Part shown: positions 35,164 to 44,243 of the stretch, one piece after another
How positions within the stretch are numbered: position 1 is the first letter of the stretch
How the letters are laid out: each line of letters opens with the position of its first letter
Source of the DNA: Legionellaceae bacterium
Lineage (GTDB): Bacteria > Pseudomonadota > Gammaproteobacteria > Legionellales > Legionellaceae
NCBI GenBank assembly: GCA_029210085.1
Contig: JARGPP010000024.1
Coordinates: 68,175 to 118,663 of the forward strand
Length of the DNA: 50,489 nucleotides
Direction: 5' to 3'
The notes under the pieces: generated by a model
The model's database searches: none
What the model saw: only the letters and a program-made list of their open reading frames with translations
Told to the model about the DNA's origin: nothing
Made by a program: the position numbers and the translations under genes

Positions 35164-36242
35164 GAGAGTCTCACTCGGTTTCGCCAAATCAGTCCTAAAC
35201 CCACCAAAGCCATACTGCCATGTAAACATCCCATGCCTAGCCACCATACAATTTTTCCACTCGCAATCGCATCGCGTACTACAAACATAAAGTTAGCATA
35301 TAAAATAAACAATAAAATAGCCGGTAATAATCGCGCATACTTTCCTGAACGTGGGTTTACTCGGCTTAGTGGAACACCGACTACAGTTAAAACAATCACC
35401 ATCAGTGGAATTGAAACTCGCCATACAAGCTCTGCTGCTTTTGCATGTTCATTAGAATCCAACGACCATAAATCAGCTGTTTTCACTGCACGTAAATCAC
35501 CCGATTTGGGTACAACAACTGGCTCAGGTAAAGGTGTTTCATATTGCTTGAATTTAATCACTCGGTAATCTGCCTGCCCCGGTTGCCCTTGATACGCATG
35601 TCCGTTGCTAAGTACTAACTCATGTGAACCTGTGTCAGGATTATCTGCAATGTATGCTCTATCTGCCCACAGCACATCCCATCCTTTTTCTTTATGATGC
35701 TTATCTAAACGTGCTAAAAAAACACCTTGTGCTTCCGAGTGTTCACGCTTCATATGCTCAACATAAAATACGGCGTCTCCCCCTGGCAAACCACCAAACT
35801 TTCCAGGTTCAAGTGCTTGAATCAACACTTGAATGCCTGTGCTGCGCAATAATTTAGTACGCTCAACTGCAATAGCCGGATTAACCCATAGTAAAATCAC
35901 AAGCACAATCGCAGCCACACCTGAGGCCATGACCAAGCTATGTTTTAAAAGCCTTGGCGGACCATAGCCACATGCATGCAATACCGTCATTTCACTGTCT
36001 GCATATAAACGCCCGTAAGCCAACAATAGTGCCATATAAAACCCAAGCGGCATTAATAAGCCCATATACATTGGTAATTCGAGTGCTAATAATTTTAAAA
36101 TAAATGCGACAGGAATTTTACCGCTAGCAGCCTTCGCCAAATACCGGACAAATTGATTGCTCATAAAAATGAGCAGCAAAATACTCGTCAACGCAAACAG
36201 CGTCACAAATACTTCTTTGGCTAAATAACGAAAAATAAGCAC
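35160..36242 (-). CDS. lptF: LPS export ABC permease LptF
   Basis: Partner permease of LptG in LPS export (360 aa). Begins LIFRYLAKEVFVTLFALTSILLL-like as in E. coli LptF; LLMPLGFYMALLLAYGRLYADSEMTVLHACG (about 58-90) and IPLMVIVLTVVGVPLSRVNPRSGKYARLLP (about 275-305) are typical. The start is GTG at 36242 with only a weak GGACC ahead. Divergent from pepA by 94 bases, as in many gammaproteobacteria. Confidence 0.95.
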   Translation of the reverse strand: MLIFRYLAKEVFVTLFALTSILLLIFMSNQFVRYLAKAASGKIPVAFILKLLALELPMYMGLLMPLGFYMALLLAYGRLYADSEMTVLHACGYGPPRLLKHSLVMASGVAAIVLVILLWVNPAIAVERTKLLRSTGIQVLIQALEPGKFGGLPGGDAVFYVEHMKREHSEAQGVFLARLDKHHKEKGWDVLWADRAYIADNPDTGSHELVLSNGHAYQGQPGQADYRVIKFKQYETPLPEPVVVPKSGDLRAVKTADLWSLDSNEHAKAAELVWRVSIPLMVIVLTVVGVPLSRVNPRSGKYARLLPAILLFILYANFMFVVRDAIASGKIVWWLGMGCLHGSMALVGLGLIWRNRVRLS

Positions 36243-36336
36243 GATTTACTGGTCCCACACACAAAATAAAAGAAGGCTGGCCAATTGACGTAGGCCCCGC
36301 TAAAATAACAGTTTTCGCACATTAGAGGAAGTCAAC

Positions 36337-37773
36337 ATGACGTACGGACTCATCACAACCCCTACATTTGATGCTGAACATTGCACAGTCATTGGATTCT
36401 TTGAAAATAACCCGCTTCCTGTAAAAACAGATGACGCTATACTGAAGCGTCTCACTAAAAAACTCACTCATAAAGGCGATGTAATTTGGCATCAAACCAC
36501 AGACTCATCGACCTTGCTCGTCCACTGTGGCCATGAAAAAGAAACAACGCTCGAACAACTCTCTCCCATTATTCGTAATATTTTAAACGCGCTTAATCAA
36601 CAAAAAACAACACAAGCAATTATCTACCTGCCACAAATAAAACAAGTCACGCCGAACCAACAAATTGAATATATGTTGCTCCAATTTGATGCTTTACGCT
36701 ACACACCACCACACCTTAAAAGCCAACCTAACCCTAATCCACCCACACTTGAATCGATTCAATTTTATCTTGAGTATGCAACCGATAAAGCCATTCCAAC
36801 AGCCATAGCAACAGCAACAGGTATTTCTTGGACACGCGACTTCGCCAACTTACCTGCAAATCAGTGCACTCCAAGCCACATCGCAAAAGAAGCGGTTGCT
36901 TTTGCAAAGCAACACAAATCTTTAAGCACACGTGTCCTTGAACGCAAAGACATGCAAAAGTTGGGTATGAATTCATTTCTTTCTGTCAGTAATGGCAGCG
37001 ATGAACCCCCCAAACTCGTTGAAATTCAATATACCGGCACTCACAGCGACAAAGCACCGATTGTTTTGGTTGGCAAAGGGATTACTTTTGATTCTGGCGG
37101 TATTTCATTAAAACCTCCCAAAGGCATGCACGAAATGAAATACGATATGGCAGGTGCAGCCAGTGTTTTAGGCGTAATCAAAGCATGTACACTGATGAAA
37201 TTACCCCTAAATGTAACTGGGTTACTTGCCTGCAGTGAAAATATGCCTGGCGGCAATGCAACCAAACCTGGGGATGTGATTACCAGCATGCTCGGGAAAA
37301 CTATTGAAATCACCAACACCGATGCCGAAGGCCGTTTAGTACTTTGTGACACGCTCACTTACGCTGAGCGCTTAAAACCTGAACTTGTGATTGACATCGC
37401 AACACTAACCGGTGCTGTGATTGTCTCGCTCGGTCGCTGGGCCAGTGGACTGATGACTGAGGATGAAAGACTCGCTGAGCTGTTTGAAATAGCCGGCCGT
37501 GAGAGTTGTGACCCTGCTTGGCGTCTGCCGCTTAATAGCTATTATCAAGAAGCACTCGAAAGCCCTGTGGCTGACATGATTAATGCTTCACTAGATGGTG
37601 AGGCTGGCAGTCTAACAGCCGCTTGTTTTTTATCAAATTTCACTAAGAATTTCCGTTGGGCTCACTTAGATATTGCAGGGACTGCTTGGAATACCGGTAA
37701 AAAACACAATGCAACCGGGCGGCCTGTACCTCTTTTAATGAACCTTTTACGACATCTTGCTCATGCGCATTGA
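36337..37773 (+). CDS. pepA: Leucyl aminopeptidase PepA (M17)
   Basis: Di-metal M17 aminopeptidase (478 aa; hexamer in relatives) that removes N-terminal residues from peptides; in E. coli it also binds DNA. Metal/active-site motifs: LVGKGITFDSGGISLKP (about 246-262), DMAGAASVLG, and NTDAEGRLVLCDTLTYAE (about 327-344). AGAGGAAG seven bases before the ATG. The last 11 bases overlap holC. A second M17 peptidase lies 1 kb away on the other strand. Confidence 0.93.
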   Translation: MTYGLITTPTFDAEHCTVIGFFENNPLPVKTDDAILKRLTKKLTHKGDVIWHQTTDSSTLLVHCGHEKETTLEQLSPIIRNILNALNQQKTTQAIIYLPQIKQVTPNQQIEYMLLQFDALRYTPPHLKSQPNPNPPTLESIQFYLEYATDKAIPTAIATATGISWTRDFANLPANQCTPSHIAKEAVAFAKQHKSLSTRVLERKDMQKLGMNSFLSVSNGSDEPPKLVEIQYTGTHSDKAPIVLVGKGITFDSGGISLKPPKGMHEMKYDMAGAASVLGVIKACTLMKLPLNVTGLLACSENMPGGNATKPGDVITSMLGKTIEITNTDAEGRLVLCDTLTYAERLKPELVIDIATLTGAVIVSLGRWASGLMTEDERLAELFEIAGRESCDPAWRLPLNSYYQEALESPVADMINASLDGEAGSLTAACFLSNFTKNFRWAHLDIAGTAWNTGKKHNATGRPVPLLMNLLRHLAHAH

Positions 37774-38188
37774 TTTTTATGTGGTTGAAGATGAACATCC
37801 TGACGCACCCAGGCGTGTTGCCGCACGCCTGCTTGAAAAAGTGTACACACAAAACTTACGCGCCTGGGTATTGTGTGCGAGCCAAACAGACGCTGAAAAA
37901 CTTGATGATTGGCTTTGGGGTTATAAAAAAAACAGTTTTTTACCCCATAGCTTAACCTCGGATATTCCTGAAGGCTTAAATCCACCAATTCAAATTAGCG
38001 CTCATAACACCGCACCCAAAGACAATACCTTTGATGTATTGCTTAATCTTCGAGAAGAAATGCCGGCTGATTATGCCGCATTTAAGCGCATCCTCGAGTT
38101 AGTTCCACATCATCAGAAAAATGCGGGTCGTACACGCTACAAAGCCTATCGCGACCAGGGATTTTCAATCCACAAACATGTTATTTAA
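37763..38188 (+). CDS. holC: DNA polymerase III subunit chi
   Basis: 141-aa clamp-loader accessory subunit that links Pol III to SSB. MRIDFYVVED, ARLLEKVYTQNLRAWVLCAS, LDDWLWGYKKNSFLPHSL and the NLREEMPADYAAFKRILELV tail match HolC. The ATG at 37763 lies inside the end of pepA (11-base overlap), the usual pepA-holC coupling. valS, which usually follows, is not here. Confidence 0.92.
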   Translation: MRIDFYVVEDEHPDAPRRVAARLLEKVYTQNLRAWVLCASQTDAEKLDDWLWGYKKNSFLPHSLTSDIPEGLNPPIQISAHNTAPKDNTFDVLLNLREEMPADYAAFKRILELVPHHQKNAGRTRYKAYRDQGFSIHKHVI

Positions 38189-38322
38189 ACGGCGCTCATT
38201 AGCGCTTATATGCTAACTCAAAACCCATCACTAACAAGATTTAATCTTTAAATCATACTTTAAATTAGATATATTGATTAATCTCGCTTTATTCTTGTAA
38301 TAGATAACATAAGGATTTTATT

Positions 38323-38667
38323 ATGATAGACAGCAGTGATAATACGGCTAGTGCTACCCCTCCCGAAAGCATCACAGAAAAGCTACGACGACTAGAGCGC
38401 ACTGTCAATCACGAAAAAATGCGCATATTACATAGTGCAAATCCACGCGAAAAATCTGTAGCCTATAACACAGCATTAGATGCATTCAAGCAAGCAAAAG
38501 AAGACTACCAAAAAGAAACCGGCCAAACATACGTCGCACCTAGCTCAAGTCCACACAGAATGTATGCACCCGCGCGAAAATTATCATCCGATGCGGCTAG
38601 CGAAGAAATAACGCGTCAGCAAGAAGCTAAACACACGACATCCACAACAACACCAACACTCAAATAA
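38323..38667 (+). CDS. Small hydrophilic hypothetical protein
   Basis: 114 aa, no family recognised. The middle (about 15-65) is a helical, charged coiled-coil-like segment (ITEKLRRLERTVNHEKMRI); both ends are Ser/Thr/Pro-rich and probably disordered. AAGGA seven bases before the ATG supports translation. No signal peptide or membrane segment. It sits where valS would follow holC in related genomes. Could be a small secreted effector, but there is no direct sign of that. Confidence 0.6.
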   Translation: MIDSSDNTASATPPESITEKLRRLERTVNHEKMRILHSANPREKSVAYNTALDAFKQAKEDYQKETGQTYVAPSSSPHRMYAPARKLSSDAASEEITRQQEAKHTTSTTTPTLK

Positions 38668-38675
38668 TGCGCAAT

Positions 38676-38710
38676 GCGCTTAGAAATAAAAGCTTGCATA
38701 TTCTAAGCGC
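38676..38710. terminator. Hairpin at convergent gene ends
   Basis: Perfect 10-bp stem GCGCTTAGAA (38676-38685) / TTCTAAGCGC (38701-38710) with a 15-base loop. The right arm includes the stop codon of the M17 peptidase gene (38703-38705), so that gene terminates inside its own hairpin. There is no U-tract; a bidirectional terminator or 3'-end protector is likely. Confidence 0.5.
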
Positions 38711-40055
38711 CATACTGCTCCATTAAATAAGCAGCAATCGCTTGAATGCCCATGGCCTCTCCACCCTCAGGTTTTCCAGGCGTTGTTTTCAAATTCCAAG
38801 CCATTAAGTCACAATGCATCCAGGGTATATCCTTTTGAATAAAGTGCTCCAAAAACAAAGCAGCCGTAATCGCACCCGCATATGAAGAACTTGCTGAATT
38901 GACTAAATCGGCAATGCTTGAGTCCAATAGTTGCGTATATTTTTGATAAAGCGGCAAGCGCCAGACTGGATCTTGCATCTCATCCGAGTGCGCAACAACA
39001 TCTTCTGCAAACGCATCATTATTGCTAAACATGGCCGTAATATCTGTACCCACAGCAATACGAGCAGCACCTGTTAACGTTGAAAAATCAATTAACAAAT
39101 CAGGCTTATGCTCACAGGCTTTAGTGAGCGCATCTGCAAGTATCAAACGCCCCTCTGCATCGGTATTATCAATCTCAACTGTGAGACCATTGCGCATGGT
39201 AATCACATCGCCTGGGCGATAGGACGACGCACTCACCGCATTTTCAACAGCTGGAATATAAAGCTCCAAATAAACCGGCAGTTTTATTGCCATTATCCAC
39301 TGTGCAAGGCCGATGGCATTGGCTGCCCCACCCATGTCTTTTTTCATGAGTCGCATACCACTCGAAGATTTTAAATCAAGCCCCCCTGAATCAAAACACA
39401 CACCCTTTCCAACCAAACTCACCCGCGGATGTGTTTCATCGCCCCAAGTAAGAGATGCTAAACGTGGCGCCTCAGCTGCCGCCCGCCCAACAGCATGAAT
39501 TGCTGGATAATTAGCTTTTAACAGCGCTTCTCCTACACAGCTCTCATAATCAGCGCCATATAATTTAGCCATTTCTTCGACTGATTTTGCAAGTGCCTCA
39601 GGCCCCATATGATTGGCAGGTGTATTAATCAAATCTCGGGTTTTAAAGATAGCCGATGTTTCAGCCAATATTTTAGACCACATATCTTGCTTTAAAATCA
39701 ACACCCGAGGCTTTGCCTCTACTTTTTGATAACTATCAAATCGATATTGAGCAAGTGCCCAAAGCACTGCTGCACGCTCTGACAACAAAGCCTCGACCTG
39801 ATAAATACCTGCCGGTATTTGGGTCACCGCTTTAGCAATAGCATCAGCTTCTGAATGATTTCCAAGTCCAACATATACCCTAATAATATGACCATCAGTA
39901 TCTCCAACAACTGCCCATTCACCTGACTTTGCTTCAAACTGTTGCAGTTTAACGATTGCTTTATCCGCAGCTCCAACCGCATCAAAACTCGCAACCAATA
40001 TTAAAGGTATCGCATCCAGCTCATCTGTTTGATAAAAAATATTCGCTTCCATCAT
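38703..40055 (-). CDS. Second M17 leucyl aminopeptidase
   Basis: 450-aa M17 peptidase distinct from PepA at 36337. LVGKGVCFDSGGLDLKSSSG (about 210-230), KDMGGAANAIGLAQW and NTDAEGRLILADALTKA (about 298-314) hold the metal ligands and active-site Lys/Arg. The N-terminal domain (1-160) is shorter and unlike PepA; the group resembles PepB or the 'leucyl aminopeptidase family protein' of other Legionellales. It overlaps the murJ stop by 4 bases (ATGA), so it is co-translated with murJ. Likely cytosolic peptide recycling, useful to an amino-acid-using bacterium (inference). Confidence 0.9.
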   Translation of the reverse strand: MMEANIFYQTDELDAIPLILVASFDAVGAADKAIVKLQQFEAKSGEWAVVGDTDGHIIRVYVGLGNHSEADAIAKAVTQIPAGIYQVEALLSERAAVLWALAQYRFDSYQKVEAKPRVLILKQDMWSKILAETSAIFKTRDLINTPANHMGPEALAKSVEEMAKLYGADYESCVGEALLKANYPAIHAVGRAAAEAPRLASLTWGDETHPRVSLVGKGVCFDSGGLDLKSSSGMRLMKKDMGGAANAIGLAQWIMAIKLPVYLELYIPAVENAVSASSYRPGDVITMRNGLTVEIDNTDAEGRLILADALTKACEHKPDLLIDFSTLTGAARIAVGTDITAMFSNNDAFAEDVVAHSDEMQDPVWRLPLYQKYTQLLDSSIADLVNSASSSYAGAITAALFLEHFIQKDIPWMHCDLMAWNLKTTPGKPEGGEAMGIQAIAAYLMEQYGA

Positions 40056-41647
40056 TTCTCCAAAAGTTGACCTCTAAACTGCCCAAACCGCATGCCAGTT
40101 ACAGCAAGGCATACAAAATAAAGTACACCGGCAGAAAACACATAACCGAATAAACGCATAAAACGATGCCCCATTGTAAGACGCATCCAACTCTCTAAGT
40201 CACCAGCAGCCCATGCCAAATAAACGCCAAGCACTACATTGGCAACACATAATTGCAACAAAAAACGTCTCCATCCAGGAGAAGGCGAATATGAGCCGCG
40301 CCTCCACAATAAAATCAACAAGCTCAATGCATTCACATAGCCTGAAATGGATGACGCGAGCGTCAAGCCTGCATGTTCAAGCGGCCAAATTAAAGATGCA
40401 CACAAAGCTGTGTTTAAAAGCATACAAACAGCACCCACTTTAACCGGCGTCTTAATATCTTGTTGTGCATAAAATCCAGGGGCAAGAACTTTAACCATCA
40501 TAAATGCCGGCACCCCTAAAGCAAGCGTAATTAAACTTTTCTGCGTTTGTAAAACATCAAACGCTTTAAATGCACGATAACCAAAGAAGCTCGATAAAAG
40601 AGGCATCCCCAATAAAATCAGTCCTATTGCTGCCGGCACACCAATGAGGAGCAACAAACGCAGCCCCCAATCAATTGATCGCGAAAAATATGCTGTACTT
40701 TCTTCAATATGTTTTCGAGACAAGTGCGGCAAAATAACCGTTGCAATTGCAACACCAAATACACCGAGTGGAAAATCAATCAATCGGTCTGTATAAAAAA
40801 GCCACGTTACACTGCCAACCTGCAAAAAGGATGCAAAGACGGTATCTACTAATAAATTAAGTTGTGCGATAGAAACACCAAACAATGCGGGCAACATCAG
40901 CTTTAAAACACGTAAAACACCGGGGTCTTTAAACATCACACGTGGGCGCATTAAAAAACGATGATGTGCTAGAAATGGCACTTGAACCAAAAGCTGCAAA
41001 CATCCCCCCAATAATACTCCCCAAGCAAGGGCTGTTATCGGTATCGATACATAGGGTGTTAAATAGAAAGCAGCTGAAATTAACACAATATTTAAGATAA
41101 TGGGTGTCAGTGCTGGCACACCAAAATATCCGTACGTATTCAGCACAGCGCCTGCCATAGCGGTCAATGAAATCAACATCAAGTAAGGTAAGGTTAAACG
41201 TAACATATGTGTTGCAAGTAAGGTCCTTGATGCATCTTCTCCAAACCCTGGTGCGAAAACAAAAATAATGCCAGGCGCAATCAACTCACCTATCAATACC
41301 ACACCCAAAAGCACCAGCCCTAAATTACCTGCAATACGTGCTAAAAATAACCGAACTTCATCCATTGAACGATTGGTTTGATACTCACTCAGCACAGGCA
41401 CAAACGCTTGAGAAAATGCCCCTTCTGCAAACAAGCGCCGCATGAAGTTAGGAATACGAAATGCGATGACAAAAGCATCCATTCCCGCAGCAGCACCAAA
41501 GCATTGGGCAAGCACCATATCACGCATAAACCCCATAATACGCGAACAAAAAGTCAGCAGTGATACTACCGAGGTTGAACGCAACAAGCCTCTCTTTTTT
41601 TGAACGATATTTTCTGTAGAATCACCTGTAGAATCAATAGAGCTCAT
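40052..41647 (-). CDS. murJ: Lipid II flippase MurJ
   Basis: Flips lipid II across the inner membrane for peptidoglycan synthesis. 531 aa with about 14 transmembrane helices, MOP superfamily. LLRSTSVVSLLTFCSRIMGFMRD (start), FGAAAGMDAFVIAFRIPNFMRRLFAEGAFSQAFVPVL (about 50-85) and KVLAPGFYAQQDIKTPVK (about 385-402) are family signatures. Divergent from the PEP-synthase regulator by 81 bases. Confidence 0.95.
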   Translation of the reverse strand: MSSIDSTGDSTENIVQKKRGLLRSTSVVSLLTFCSRIMGFMRDMVLAQCFGAAAGMDAFVIAFRIPNFMRRLFAEGAFSQAFVPVLSEYQTNRSMDEVRLFLARIAGNLGLVLLGVVLIGELIAPGIIFVFAPGFGEDASRTLLATHMLRLTLPYLMLISLTAMAGAVLNTYGYFGVPALTPIILNIVLISAAFYLTPYVSIPITALAWGVLLGGCLQLLVQVPFLAHHRFLMRPRVMFKDPGVLRVLKLMLPALFGVSIAQLNLLVDTVFASFLQVGSVTWLFYTDRLIDFPLGVFGVAIATVILPHLSRKHIEESTAYFSRSIDWGLRLLLLIGVPAAIGLILLGMPLLSSFFGYRAFKAFDVLQTQKSLITLALGVPAFMMVKVLAPGFYAQQDIKTPVKVGAVCMLLNTALCASLIWPLEHAGLTLASSISGYVNALSLLILLWRRGSYSPSPGWRRFLLQLCVANVVLGVYLAWAAGDLESWMRLTMGHRFMRLFGYVFSAGVLYFVCLAVTGMRFGQFRGQLLEK

Positions 41648-41728
41648 TTGAATTTAATCTCTTGCTATCACCTGCATATATTTGCTCTAATAATACCTGA
41701 ATTCATTCACAACATCTTCTAAAATCAT

Positions 41729-42538
41729 ATGAAACGTTTTGCCTTCATGATTTCAGACCGAACAGGTCTAACCGTTGAATCACTCGGAAACAGTCTACTT
41801 TCACAATTTGAAGATGTTGTGTTCGAAAAAGAGACCATGCCCTATATTGATACGCGTGAAAAAGCAGAAGCAGCGCTTAAAAAAATTAATACTTGTGTGG
41901 GAGATGCAAAACCTATTGTATTTGTCACACTCATTAACACAGAAATTGCTGATTGCTTTAAAGAAGCCAATGCCTGTGTACTTGATTTATTTGGGACATT
42001 TTTAAGTCCTCTCGAACAAGAGCTTGGTGAAAAATCCTCTTATACCGTGGGAAAAACACATGGACTCGCAGATATCAAAACCTATGACCATCGAATTGAT
42101 GCCATTAACTTTGCACTAGAACATGATGATGGTATCCAATTTAAAGGCTATCAAAACGCCGATATTATTTTAGCGGGTGTCTCTCGCTCAGGAAAAACAC
42201 CCTGCTGCTTATATATGGCACTTCAGTTTGGTGTATTTGCTGCAAACTACCCATTTACAGATGACGATTTACGCTGCACGACACTGCCTAAAGCATTAAG
42301 GCCTTACCGAAAAAAACTCTTTGGCCTCACCATCGACTGTGAGCGCCTGGAGAATATTCGAACAGCGCGCAGGCCGGACAGTCAGTATGCCTCATCTGGC
42401 CAATGCAAAACTGAAATAGGACAAATTGAAAAGCTCTATATCGATGAAAGTATTCCATACCTAAATTCAACGCATTATTCCATTGAAGAAATTACAACCA
42501 AAATTATGGCTCAAGCTAAAATTCAGAGACGACTTTAA
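41729..42538 (+). CDS. ppsR: Phosphoenolpyruvate synthase / PPDK regulatory protein
   Basis: Bifunctional ADP-dependent kinase and Pi-dependent pyrophosphorylase (DUF299 family, 269 aa) that switches PEP synthase or pyruvate phosphate dikinase off and on by Thr phosphorylation. FMISDRTGLTVESLGNSLL at the start, GKTHG near 108, P-loop GVSRSGKTPCCLYMA (about 149-163) and LFGLTIDCERLENIR (about 197-212). It has no obvious ribosome site close to the ATG. The target gene is not in this window. Confidence 0.92.
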   Translation: MKRFAFMISDRTGLTVESLGNSLLSQFEDVVFEKETMPYIDTREKAEAALKKINTCVGDAKPIVFVTLINTEIADCFKEANACVLDLFGTFLSPLEQELGEKSSYTVGKTHGLADIKTYDHRIDAINFALEHDDGIQFKGYQNADIILAGVSRSGKTPCCLYMALQFGVFAANYPFTDDDLRCTTLPKALRPYRKKLFGLTIDCERLENIRTARRPDSQYASSGQCKTEIGQIEKLYIDESIPYLNSTHYSIEEITTKIMAQAKIQRRL

Positions 42539-42588
42539 ATAGTTTCTTATTGTTTAATAAAAAAAGATAATTATATAAACCCATACAT

Positions 42589-42613
42589 AATTTGTTTTAA
42601 TATAAAACAAATT
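42589..42613. repeat. Perfect AT-rich palindrome upstream of an effector-like gene
   Basis: AATTTGTTTTA (42589-42599), 3-base spacer, TAAAACAAATT (42603-42613): an 11-bp perfect dyad located 64 bases before the ATG at 42677 and 50 bases after the ppsR stop. The shape fits a dimeric regulator site near the promoter; a weak AT-rich hairpin terminator for ppsR is the alternative. Confidence 0.45.
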
Positions 42614-42676
42614 GTAATTAAGCTCGATTTGAAGGATACTTTTTACTTCACCCGATAATAGGCCTTCATCAACAAT

Positions 42677-44119
42677 ATGACATCATCAAAAACGCTTAAA
42701 TCATCTAAAAAAGTTCAATTTAATATTCCAAAACCTTTAGAAGTGGTATTTGAATTAACAGACTCAACAAGTAGTTACCACAATATCCACTTTCCATTTA
42801 CGACTCAAACAACAAACGCCACAAAAATCAATACACTCTTTGATGCAATCCATGCCATTCGAGCATTAACTCTCACACTCGACAGTTTAGATGAAAATAA
42901 CCTTCGAACTCTTCGAGAAAATTTAGGAATATTGCTTCAACTTGACTGTATTTCTCAAGGAACAAAATCTGAGTTCAAAAAAAGGGTCTATCTTTTTTTT
43001 GATAGGATGATTGCACATGCTCCCTTAAATAACACCACATTAGGCCAACCAGGAAGTGATCATTACATCGAAAAACTTACTGAACTGAACTCAAAAATAA
43101 AACGTATTAATCATATACTCAATATTTTAAATATCCGTAAAATATCACTCAAACTTTCTCTCTTTACACCCGAAAACATCAAGGTTCCGTTTTATATCAG
43201 CAACTCGGACTTACCTTCATCAGCTCTCGACTTTCAACATAGTCTTGATGTCAGTGCTGTTGAAAATATACATCGATGGACAACACATTTTAAAACGCTT
43301 TATCCAGCACAATTACAAGACTATCTTGCCAAAATGCTCGGCCTCATTGAGCGCCTTGAAAACGATAGCACGCGGCAAATGATACTCACACAATTAAAAA
43401 CATTTATCACCCATTTTGAAAGTACCGGTTATGGGCATCAAGCAGCACTGTTTTCAGAAATGTTACACATGGGTGAGCAAAGCCCTTTTAGAAATCATCC
43501 AGCAGAGTACCAGCAATTAACCACGCAGCTCGAAACACTTCTAACACCATCAGCAACTTTTAATGCTGACTTTCTTCATTTTCGTCAAGCTCTAACACAA
43601 GCGATAAACCAACCTCACATCCATAACGAAAAACTGCTACACACACTGCTACATTTTCAGCTCAATCATCCCCACGATAAAAACACCCCTCAAGCCAAAA
43701 TAATTGAAACATATATCAGTCGATGTCTTGCGCGTATTTCAACACCTTTACCAGAAGCGTTGCAAAGCACGTTTGATGACCTTTTAGCAACATATCACCC
43801 ATCTATTCCCAATACACATGCCCCACATAAAAATACGTATAAAGCTATGTATCTCGAACAGTTGATGAATATTATTCAAACAAGTCCAGAAAAAACATAT
43901 TTAGAATGTGTAAGAATAACGTTGGAAAATGGGAATATTCCGAATCAAATTGAACCGTCTATCCATCACGCTTTAGATAGACCAAACACTCAATCCCAAG
44001 CCTTTTTTTGCCAAACTAAACATCGCTTTACAGACTTTATAAGCACACTCATAGCAGCGGAGCCCAATTACGAAATGATGACATCAACTGTCTCATGCGC
44101 GAACACATCACACATATAA
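42677..44119 (+). CDS. Hypothetical helical protein, effector-like (480 aa)
   Basis: No family recognised. Ser/Lys-rich, apparently disordered start (SSKTLKSSKKVQFNIPKP), then long helical stretches rich in Leu, Thr, His and Asn up to about residue 450. No signal peptide and no transmembrane segment. The final 15 residues are polar with no clear E-block. The ribosome site is weak (AGG about 12 bases upstream), and an AT-rich palindrome lies ahead (42589-42613), suggesting regulated expression. Orphan cytosolic-type proteins like this are frequent in Dot/Icm genomes; an effector role is only a guess. Confidence 0.68.
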   Translation: MTSSKTLKSSKKVQFNIPKPLEVVFELTDSTSSYHNIHFPFTTQTTNATKINTLFDAIHAIRALTLTLDSLDENNLRTLRENLGILLQLDCISQGTKSEFKKRVYLFFDRMIAHAPLNNTTLGQPGSDHYIEKLTELNSKIKRINHILNILNIRKISLKLSLFTPENIKVPFYISNSDLPSSALDFQHSLDVSAVENIHRWTTHFKTLYPAQLQDYLAKMLGLIERLENDSTRQMILTQLKTFITHFESTGYGHQAALFSEMLHMGEQSPFRNHPAEYQQLTTQLETLLTPSATFNADFLHFRQALTQAINQPHIHNEKLLHTLLHFQLNHPHDKNTPQAKIIETYISRCLARISTPLPEALQSTFDDLLATYHPSIPNTHAPHKNTYKAMYLEQLMNIIQTSPEKTYLECVRITLENGNIPNQIEPSIHHALDRPNTQSQAFFCQTKHRFTDFISTLIAAEPNYEMMTSTVSCANTSHI

Positions 44120-44243
44120 GCCAACAAAGCACGTAGGTGAAATTCATGCACTATATTGCTCAGTTTTTTTATGCTTCGCCGATTACCCTACTTTAAGAAT
44201 AACCGACGAAAGCCAGTAACCCATGATTTAGCTAAACCTCGGG

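Noticed and set aside
38190-38215. GCGC...GCGC arms after holC as a terminator
   Set aside because: Only four pairs and no U-tract.
44147-44243. Stem-loops after prpD as an intrinsic terminator
   Set aside because: Arms such as AACCC/GGGTT and a wobble-paired stem exist, but no U-tract follows in the direction of transcription.
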